NCBI RefSeq assembly: GCF_036567905.1
Contig: NZ_DATCTO010000017.1
Coordinates: 1 to 49,199, forward strand
From: Candidatus Binatus sp.
GTDB lineage: Bacteria > Desulfobacterota > Binatia > Binatales > Binataceae
Length of the DNA stretch: 49,199 nucleotides
Direction: 5' to 3'
The position numbers were made by a program, and so were the translations under genes. The notes under the pieces were generated by a model. It was given only the letters and a program-made list of their open reading frames with translations, did not search any database and was not told the origin of the DNA. Positions 43,981-49,199 of this stretch are shown one piece after another; the first letter of the stretch is position 1; each line of letters opens with the position of its first letter.

Positions 43981-45144
43981 TTAGACCGAGCGCAGCGATT
44001 CGACCAGACCGATGCGCGAGGCGCGCCATGCGGGCAGCAATCCGCCGAGCGCGCCAATCGCAATTGCGGCGATCATTCCCGACACGAACGCGCCCGCAGT
44101 CAGCTGAAACCTGAAGATGAACTCGCCGACGTTCATGAGCTGGCTGGCCAGCCCGGTCGAGTACGCGACCAACACCCCGAGTATCTCGCCGAGCACGCCG
44201 CCGGCGAGCGCGAGCACGATACTCTCGATTACGAAACTCGCGAGCACGTTGAAGCGGCTGAAGCCCAGCACGCGCAGCACGCCGATCTCGCTGGTGCGGC
44301 GCGCGACCGCGGAGTACATCGTGTTCATCGCACCGAACACCGAGCCAATCGCAAGAATCAGCGCGACGATCAGGCCGAGCGCGCGCAACTGATCGACGAA
44401 CTCGGTTTGTTTCGCGTAAAATTCCTGCTCCGACATCGTATCTACTTTGACCCGCGAATCGGTCGTCAGTGACTTGGCGAAGTCGTCATGGGTGCCCGGC
44501 TTGAGCACGACGTGAAGCACCTGGAAGCCGTTGGCGACGTGGATATCCTGGGTCAGGATGTCGAGATCGGTCAGCACTTCCGACTCGCGCGCGCTGTCGT
44601 GATCGGAAAAGATGCCGACAATTTTGAAAGTGCGCCGTCCAAATTTGAAATCGCTTCCGACCGCGAGGTTATGAAAACGCGCGGCCAGCTTGCGGCCGAC
44701 CACCATCTCGGCCGTGCCGCGATTTGGCCAGCGCCCGCTTTCCAGGCGCATGTCGCGATGGACCTGGTAGGCGATTGGATAAACGCCGCGAAGGAGCGTG
44801 AAGATCGCGCTGGAAGGCGGCGCGTCGGGGACCGGATTGAAACCGGTGATTACCTCGGGCGAGACCAGCGCCTGGCCGTTGGGAGTCGTCGCGATTTGCG
44901 GCCGGCTCTTGATGATCTCGTATTGCTCGCGCGAGATGAAGCTGCCGCCCTCGTTGGCCGTGCCGCGGCTCAGCACGATCCAGTTGTCGGTGATCGCGCT
45001 TCGCATCACAGTCGCGCGCAGGCCCGCGACGAAGCCCGACAAGATGAACAGTAGCATCACGACCAGCGCCACCACCGACGCCGTCATCACGCTGGTCGCG
45101 CGGCGAACCATCAGGCTGCGCAAGTTGTAACGAATCGGGATCAC
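43981..45144 (-). CDS. ABC transporter permease, FtsX/MacB type (first of pair)
   Basis: A 387-residue protein of the same layout as its neighbour: N-terminal helix (VALVVMLLFILSGFVAGL), periplasmic MacB_PCD-like domain, and three C-terminal helices with the coupling motif RRTSEIGVLRVLGFSRFNVL. The start is GTG at 45144 with a G-rich ribosome site. It is transcribed 12 bp upstream of the second permease gene. The nearest upstream gene on the strand (TrpF-like) is 103 bp away, and no ABC ATPase is present within the window. Confidence 0.92.
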   Translation of the reverse strand: MIPIRYNLRSLMVRRATSVMTASVVALVVMLLFILSGFVAGLRATVMRSAITDNWIVLSRGTANEGGSFISREQYEIIKSRPQIATTPNGQALVSPEVITGFNPVPDAPPSSAIFTLLRGVYPIAYQVHRDMRLESGRWPNRGTAEMVVGRKLAARFHNLAVGSDFKFGRRTFKIVGIFSDHDSARESEVLTDLDILTQDIHVANGFQVLHVVLKPGTHDDFAKSLTTDSRVKVDTMSEQEFYAKQTEFVDQLRALGLIVALILAIGSVFGAMNTMYSAVARRTSEIGVLRVLGFSRFNVLASFVIESIVLALAGGVLGEILGVLVAYSTGLASQLMNVGEFIFRFQLTAGAFVSGMIAAIAIGALGGLLPAWRASRIGLVESLRSV

Positions 45145-45247
45145 TTTGCCCCCGGGAAATCATGCCGGGTGGATCGGGCGTTGCCCGGTCCGGAAAGGGC
45201 TGGATTCTAAACCGTCGCCGCGCGTGTTCCTAGAGGGCCAGGAGAAA

Positions 45248-45931
45248 CTAGTGAGTCGGCGTCTGGACCGAGGCAAAGGCGCGCCTGGCGGCGGCGACGA
45301 ATGCCCGCACGCGAGCCGGGTCCTTTTTCCCGCGCTTGCCGGGAACGTCGGTGTGCGTAAACGAATCGACGCCCCAGGGCCTGACGGTGGCGATCGCGTC
45401 GGCGACGTTGTCGGCGGACAGTCCGCCCGCGAGGATCACCGGGATGCGCGAGCGCTCGACCACGGTGCGGCTAATCGACCAATCGTGAGTCTCGCCGGTG
45501 GCGCCGGCAAACGGACGGCCCTTGGCGCCTGAATCCAGCATCAGGTAATCGACGCAGTCCTGATGCGCGTCGGCTTCGGTGAGCGTTTCGCCGGTGCGCA
45601 CGGCAATCGCGCGCAGCAGCATGACGGGCGCGATGCGGCTGCGAATCCAGGCGCAGTCTTCGGGCTCGATCTCGCGCGCCGCCACGTGCAGGATGTCGGG
45701 CCGCACCGCGTCAACCATCGCGCAAATCTCGTCTCGATCATCGGACAGCGACAGCGCTACCCCGCGCGAGCGCGGGTGGATCGCCGCAAGAATCGAGCGC
45801 GCCAGTTGCGCGCCGATTGCTTCGGCTACGACACCCGGCTCGGCGATGACGAGGCCAATCAGATCGGCGCCCGCCTCGGCGGTGGCAACCGCGTCGGACA
45901 CAGAGGTCATGCTGTAAATCTGGACGACCAT
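45248..45931 (-). CDS. TrpF-like (phosphoribosylanthranilate isomerase family) protein lacking the catalytic Cys
   Basis: A 227-residue (beta/alpha)8 protein with the TrpF phosphate-binding end: VILAGGLSADNVADAI, then the GKRGKKDPARVRAF-type tail (PGxKD). The Asp segment DYLMLDSGAKG and the GATGETHDW loop are also TrpF-like. However, the N-terminal motif of TrpF (VKICGLT, with general-base Cys) reads VVQIYSMTS, with Tyr6 in the Cys position. It is thus probably not a standard tryptophan enzyme, and no trp gene is near. Start taken as ATG 45931 (AGG 8 nt upstream); a GTG at 45940 is possible. It lies between a GNAT-like gene and the permease pair. Confidence 0.82.
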   Translation of the reverse strand: MVVQIYSMTSVSDAVATAEAGADLIGLVIAEPGVVAEAIGAQLARSILAAIHPRSRGVALSLSDDRDEICAMVDAVRPDILHVAAREIEPEDCAWIRSRIAPVMLLRAIAVRTGETLTEADAHQDCVDYLMLDSGAKGRPFAGATGETHDWSISRTVVERSRIPVILAGGLSADNVADAIATVRPWGVDSFTHTDVPGKRGKKDPARVRAFVAAARRAFASVQTPTH

Positions 45932-46044
45932 CGGATGCACCTGTAACTACTGTACGCGGTTGGCACGATCAAGTTGGAGGGAGTGGCGATGTTTTCGAGC
46001 GTGCTGCGGAGCCAACGCGCCATCCAGGTGCGCGAGAGCGAGGC

Positions 46045-47115
46045 TCAGAAGTTGCGGCGATAGGTGACGTAGTTCGCGCACACCTTGGCGCCCAGCTTTT
46101 CCGCCGTGCGGCGCGACGGCCAGTTGTCGTCGAGCACGAGCGTGTAACTGAGATACTTCGCGCCCGCGCGGATCAGGTGCAGGTACGCATACGCGGCCAT
46201 CGCAAGGTTGACGCCGCGGCCGCGTGCCGCCTCGAGCACGCCGATGCCGAGAAAGTTTAGTTTCTCGTGATCGCCGAGCTTGCGGCCGGGCTTGAGAATT
46301 GCGCCGTCGGGAGTGGCCGGAGTAACCATCAGGGCGCCGACCGGTTGGCCGTCGCGATACGCCAGCACCGAGGTCTCGAGCGCGCCGAACATCGCGAAGA
46401 ACTCGAACAGCAGTGCGAGTTCGTCGGTGCTGAAGGGAGTCGCGCCCCAATGACGCGCGAAGGCGGTGTTCCAGGTGTGCTCGAAATCGCGGAGTCGGCG
46501 CGCGGCCGGCAGATCCTTCAGCGCGGCGATTTCGAAACCAGCGCGGCGGCCTGCTTCAAGTGCGCTTTCGTAGCGCGCGACCAGTTCCGGGGTCACCTCA
46601 ATCTTATAGTCAACCCATCCGCGCTCGGTTTCGAATCCCGCGTCCTTGAGCAGCGCGTGATAGTACGCTGGATTCTGGCGCGCGATGTCGGGTGGCAGGG
46701 TCTCGTAGTCGTCGATCACGAACGGAAATTCGAGCAATCCGCAGCCGGCTCGCGCCGCCGTCGCGCCCTCCGCCTTCATCCACTCAGACGCCGCGTCCAT
46801 CATCAGTTTGACGGTGTCGCGGGTGCCGGGCATCGCCTCGAACATCACGATATGCCCAAGCGGTTCTTTCCAATGGCGTTGATAGTGGCTGTCGATTATA
46901 GCGACGGCGCGCGCAACGATATCGCCATCGACCCGGGCCGTGAACGGCCGGAACTTGCGCCCGGCGGCGAACGGTCCATCGCCCATCAGGATCGGCAGCT
47001 GCACCGGGACCATCGCGGCCCATCGCGCGCTGCGGTATTCGTAAACCCGATGCTGGAAAAGAACGAACTCGGTGAGCGCTTCTTCGCCCGAAGGCGACTC
47101 AATTTTGACTGACAA
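46045..47115 (-). CDS. GNAT-like acyltransferase
   Basis: About 356 residues. The C-terminal part has an acetyl-CoA-binding GNAT core: FLGIGVLEAARGRGVNLAMA, with the RGRG pyrophosphate loop, then YTLVLDDNWPSRRTAEKLGA (Asn-Trp-x-Ser-x-x-x-x-x-x-x-LGA). The N-terminal half has a pattern found in a family of larger single-gene GNAT proteins of unknown substrate (FQHRVYEYRSARWA). The start is taken as TTG 47115, because GGGAGAG (47123-47129) lies 7 nt before it and gives an N-terminus MSVKIESPSGEEALTEFV. An in-frame ATG at 47157 lacks a ribosome site. Confidence 0.75.
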   Translation of the reverse strand: MSVKIESPSGEEALTEFVLFQHRVYEYRSARWAAMVPVQLPILMGDGPFAAGRKFRPFTARVDGDIVARAVAIIDSHYQRHWKEPLGHIVMFEAMPGTRDTVKLMMDAASEWMKAEGATAARAGCGLLEFPFVIDDYETLPPDIARQNPAYYHALLKDAGFETERGWVDYKIEVTPELVARYESALEAGRRAGFEIAALKDLPAARRLRDFEHTWNTAFARHWGATPFSTDELALLFEFFAMFGALETSVLAYRDGQPVGALMVTPATPDGAILKPGRKLGDHEKLNFLGIGVLEAARGRGVNLAMAAYAYLHLIRAGAKYLSYTLVLDDNWPSRRTAEKLGAKVCANYVTYRRNF

Positions 47116-47122
47116 CTGCAGA

Positions 47123-47129
47123 CTCTCCC
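47123..47129 (-). promoter_or_regulatory. Ribosome binding site before the GNAT-like TTG start
   Basis: GGGAGAG on the minus strand, 7 nt before TTG 47115. The alternative ATG at 47157 has none. Confidence 0.5.
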
Positions 47130-47308
47130 GACGGGCTGACGAATCGCGCGCTTCCATCGAGGTTGCCGGATAGCACGCCGGCGCGATGTCGCCTTGTTTC
47201 CGATCTCTCCGTGCGCTAACCACTACGCAGGGGGCGAGCGTAGCGCCTGGCGAGTGAAAACGTCAAACAATCGCGGGCCAACGGCGTCCCCGGGAGCGGC
47301 TGAGCGTC

Positions 47309-47521
47309 ATGGTTGAAAAAACGATCGAGCTCACGGGCATCTCGGCCAACTCGGTCGAAGAGGCCGTGCAATTGGCAATTTCGCGCGCAGGCGTCACGAT
47401 CGAAGGCATCCACACCGCTCATGTCGAGGACATCGCCGCAATGGTCGAGGCCAACCAATTGGTGCGCTGGAAGGTTCGAGTCAAAGTGACTTTCCAGGTG
47501 AAAGACGAGCTGCACGAGTGA
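47309..47521 (+). CDS. Dodecin family protein
   Basis: A 70-residue protein with the dodecin pattern: KTIELTGISANSVEEAVQLA (beta-strand then helix), GIHTAHVEDI, and VRWKVRVKVTFQVKDEL, including the flavin-stacking Trp. Dodecins form dodecameric flavin-storing shells and buffer riboflavin or FMN. The length is normal. The gene is alone between the GNAT-like gene and the MBL hydrolase, divergent from the former. Confidence 0.94.
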   Translation: MVEKTIELTGISANSVEEAVQLAISRAGVTIEGIHTAHVEDIAAMVEANQLVRWKVRVKVTFQVKDELHE

Positions 47522-47645
47522 GTAACTCGCGCGAGTATCCGCATTGCACTCGCGAGGGCTGATCCCGGAGACCTCCGGCCATGAAGAAAGGCGGCGGAGC
47601 GCAAGGACTTCCCGGTCATGCGCAACCTGTCATTTAGAGTAATCG

Positions 47646-48644
47646 ATGGCGACGAAAATAGTTGAGGTTCATCCGGGTATCTACGAGATCTTTCTGCCGC
47701 TGCCGATGCGGCCGACGATCATCAACGTTTATTTGCTCGACTGTCACGGCGCGTGGACGCTGGTCGATACCGGGATGAACTCGCCCGAGAGCATCGCCGC
47801 ACTCGAGGAAGCGGTGGCGGAAGTCGGGATCAAGATCGAGGATCTCGACGCGATCATCGCCACGCATCACCATATCGATCACTTCGGCGCGTCGGGCGAG
47901 ATTCGACGCCGCAGTCACGCCACGACCCACATTCATCGGCTCGAAGCCGAGCGCGCCGGCAGGATGATCGAGTTCGGAAAGATGAGCCCTCACGATCGGC
48001 CCGAGTCGCGCGCGTTTTTCGTACGCCACGGATTTCCGATCGAGCAATTGGCGCCGACCGGGATGCGCCCGGGGTGGATGGGGACGTCGATGTACGGTCC
48101 GGTCACGCAACCCGACAGGTTCATCGACGATCACGACGTAATCAAAATCGGCGACCGCGAACTCGAAGTGATCTGGACGCCTGGCCATTCCCCGGGTCAC
48201 AATGTGCTTTACTTGCGCAAGGAGAAGGTGATGATCGTGGGCGATCATCTGTTGCCCAAAATTACTCCACACGTGGGTATCTATCCGGACGCGGTGGGAA
48301 CCAACCCGCTCGGCGATTTCCTCAACTCGCAGGTGAAGGTCCAGAAATTCGAGGTTGAGCTGGTTTTGCCGGCGCACGGCGGCGTGTATCACGACCATCG
48401 TCATCGCGCCAATCAATTGATAGAACATCACCGGTATCGAGAGGCTGAAATGCTCGATTTGACGCGCAAGGCGCCGCAGACGGCGTTCGAGATCGCGCAA
48501 CAAATATTTGGGGGCGAAGAACGGCCGATATTCCATGTGATGGCGGCGACCTTCGAAACCCTTGCGCATCTGGAATTTGCCTGTTTTGAAGGCCGCGCAC
48601 GCCGGTCGCAGCGGGGTGAACGAACTGTGTTCCAGGCGTTATGA
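47646..48644 (+). CDS. Metallo-beta-lactamase-fold hydrolase, second copy
   Basis: A 332-residue MBL protein. The metal motif is THHHIDH (His74, His76, Asp78, His79), with WTLVDTGMNS before it and TPGHSPGHNVLYL, VGDHLLPKI and LPAHGGVYHDH afterwards, completing the dinuclear site. The C-terminal helical domain (ERPIFHVMAATFETLAHLEF) is the extension of the glyoxalase II / lactonase-like group. It is unrelated in detail to the MBL protein at 7977-8858. The substrate is unknown. It lies in the same direction as the dodecin gene, 124 bp apart. Confidence 0.92.
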   Translation: MATKIVEVHPGIYEIFLPLPMRPTIINVYLLDCHGAWTLVDTGMNSPESIAALEEAVAEVGIKIEDLDAIIATHHHIDHFGASGEIRRRSHATTHIHRLEAERAGRMIEFGKMSPHDRPESRAFFVRHGFPIEQLAPTGMRPGWMGTSMYGPVTQPDRFIDDHDVIKIGDRELEVIWTPGHSPGHNVLYLRKEKVMIVGDHLLPKITPHVGIYPDAVGTNPLGDFLNSQVKVQKFEVELVLPAHGGVYHDHRHRANQLIEHHRYREAEMLDLTRKAPQTAFEIAQQIFGGEERPIFHVMAATFETLAHLEFACFEGRARRSQRGERTVFQAL

Positions 48645-48752
48645 CCGAATTACGGGGGGTTTGCTAATTTTTCCAGACGGTGTATTTTGGCCCTGCTCAA
48701 ACGAGCGGCGGACAGCCATGTTAGCTCGGTTAGTGGAGGGGTCCCTAGATTG

Positions 48753-48760
48753 AAGGAGGA
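48753..48760 (+). promoter_or_regulatory. Ribosome binding site that fixes the lipoprotein start
   Basis: AAGGAGGA, a near-perfect Shine-Dalgarno, 4 nt before the ATG at 48765. Confidence 0.8.
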
Positions 48761-48764
48761 TGCC

Positions 48765-49127
48765 ATGAAACGGAAGATCGGATTGGCGCTGGCTTCGGGG
48801 CTGGCATTGCTAGTCGCCGGTTGCGCGGGCCAAAGCACCAGCGGCACGGCAGCCGGTTCCACGGCGCCGGTATCTAGCACACAGACGTCGACGTCAAGAA
48901 ATTTCAACTTGGCCGTCAAGTGTCCCGGCGTGCACTACTTAAAGAAGAAGGGCTGGTCGGATCAGCAAATTATGCAGCAGGAATCGGTCGAACAAGAGGA
49001 CATTCCCGCGTGCGAGCAATGGGTTGCGGCGCAGCCCAAAGGCTACGTGCCTCCTCCGCCTCCGGGAACTCCGATGGCAGCGAAGGCTCCTTCGACCGGT
49101 GGTGCTCCGGCTCCGGCCAAGCAGTAA
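48765..49127 (+). CDS. Small lipoprotein
   Basis: A 120-residue lipoprotein: a signal with lipobox LVAGC (Cys20), a Ser/Thr/Gly-rich spacer, a compact domain with two Cys (CPGVHYLKKKGWSDQQIMQQ and the ACEQW region, a probable disulfide pair), and a Pro/Ala-rich tail. I do not recognise its family. AAGGAGGA (48753-48760) lies 4 nt before the ATG, so the longer in-frame start at 48687 is not used. The role is unknown; it may be anchored in the outer membrane. Confidence 0.85.
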   Translation: MKRKIGLALASGLALLVAGCAGQSTSGTAAGSTAPVSSTQTSTSRNFNLAVKCPGVHYLKKKGWSDQQIMQQESVEQEDIPACEQWVAAQPKGYVPPPPPGTPMAAKAPSTGGAPAPAKQ

Positions 49128-49199
49128 TACGTTTGAAGGCGGTCGGCTGGCTCGCGCAAATTGCGCGGGTTTGAGCGCGCCCTCGTGAAAAAGCCGAGG

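Noticed and set aside
49153..49170. Possible terminator hairpin after the lipoprotein gene
   Set aside because: Only a 6-bp stem (CGCGCA / TGCGCG) with three T after it; too weak to call.

Overview
The window looks like chromosomal DNA from an uncultured, GC-rich, Gram-negative bacterium. Diderm markers are a TonB protein, a tripartite CusCBA-type efflux pump with a TolC-like channel, a large AsmA/DUF748 protein and a lipoprotein. Soil-type lineages of the deltaproteobacterial/Binatota or Acidobacteriota kind would fit the gene mix, but that placement is inference from composition and gene content only. No tRNA, CRISPR array, transposase, integrase or phage gene was seen.

Layout. (1) 1-1.72 kb: the 3' part of a 23S rRNA, a 5S rRNA and a strong terminator. 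(2) 1.84-2.5 kb: a VapBC-type toxin-antitoxin pair on the minus strand, convergent with the rRNA operon and apparently made from a leaderless mRNA. (3) 2.6-7.8 kb: a small zinc-ribbon gene and the prkA-yeaH-spoVR stress operon. (4) 8.0-12.9 kb: a metallo-beta-lactamase-fold hydrolase, a four-helix membrane protein, a GPH-family sugar symporter and an amidase. Two copies of a 48-bp repeat flank the symporter. (5) 12.9-21.8 kb: a metal-related region with a TonB gene behind a near-consensus Fur box, a secreted trypsin-like protease, a tiny cysteine-rich exported protein and a CusC-CusB-CusA copper/silver efflux set. (6) 22.0-25.9 kb: a MaoC hydratase, a crotonase-family enzyme, a GH5 glycosidase resembling steryl-glucosidases/glucosylceramidases, and a small dual-specificity phosphatase. 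(7) 25.9-37.4 kb: a 1,301-residue DUF748 protein, a type-B carboxylesterase, a large hybrid histidine kinase with three PAS and two receiver domains, an SDR and a GST-like protein. (8) 37.5-42.8 kb: cobyric acid synthase, a short-type 6-phosphogluconate dehydrogenase, a class II aldolase, pyruvoyl-dependent arginine decarboxylase and an aldo/keto reductase. (9) 42.8-49.2 kb: two FtsX/MacB-type permeases without an ATPase, a TrpF-like protein lacking the catalytic Cys, a GNAT-like protein, dodecin, a second MBL-fold hydrolase and a small lipoprotein.

How genes work together. The clearest functional units are prkA-yeaH-spoVR (kinase, VWA partner, SpoVR), the CusCBA pump with its Cys-rich neighbour (periplasmic Cu(I)/Ag(I) handling) and the vapBC pair. 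Most other genes are single transcription units or pairs of housekeeping or catabolic enzymes.

Best candidates for something under-described: the metal cassette at 13-22 kb (an orphan Fur-controlled TonB, a protease, a six-Cys-in-22-residue exported peptide, and an adaptor whose methionine cluster sits at the C-terminus); the active-site-altered TrpF-like protein next to an ATPase-less permease pair; and two families of dispersed repeats placed in operon spacers. Start codons were chosen from visible Shine-Dalgarno sequences where possible. GTG and TTG starts appear to be used several times.
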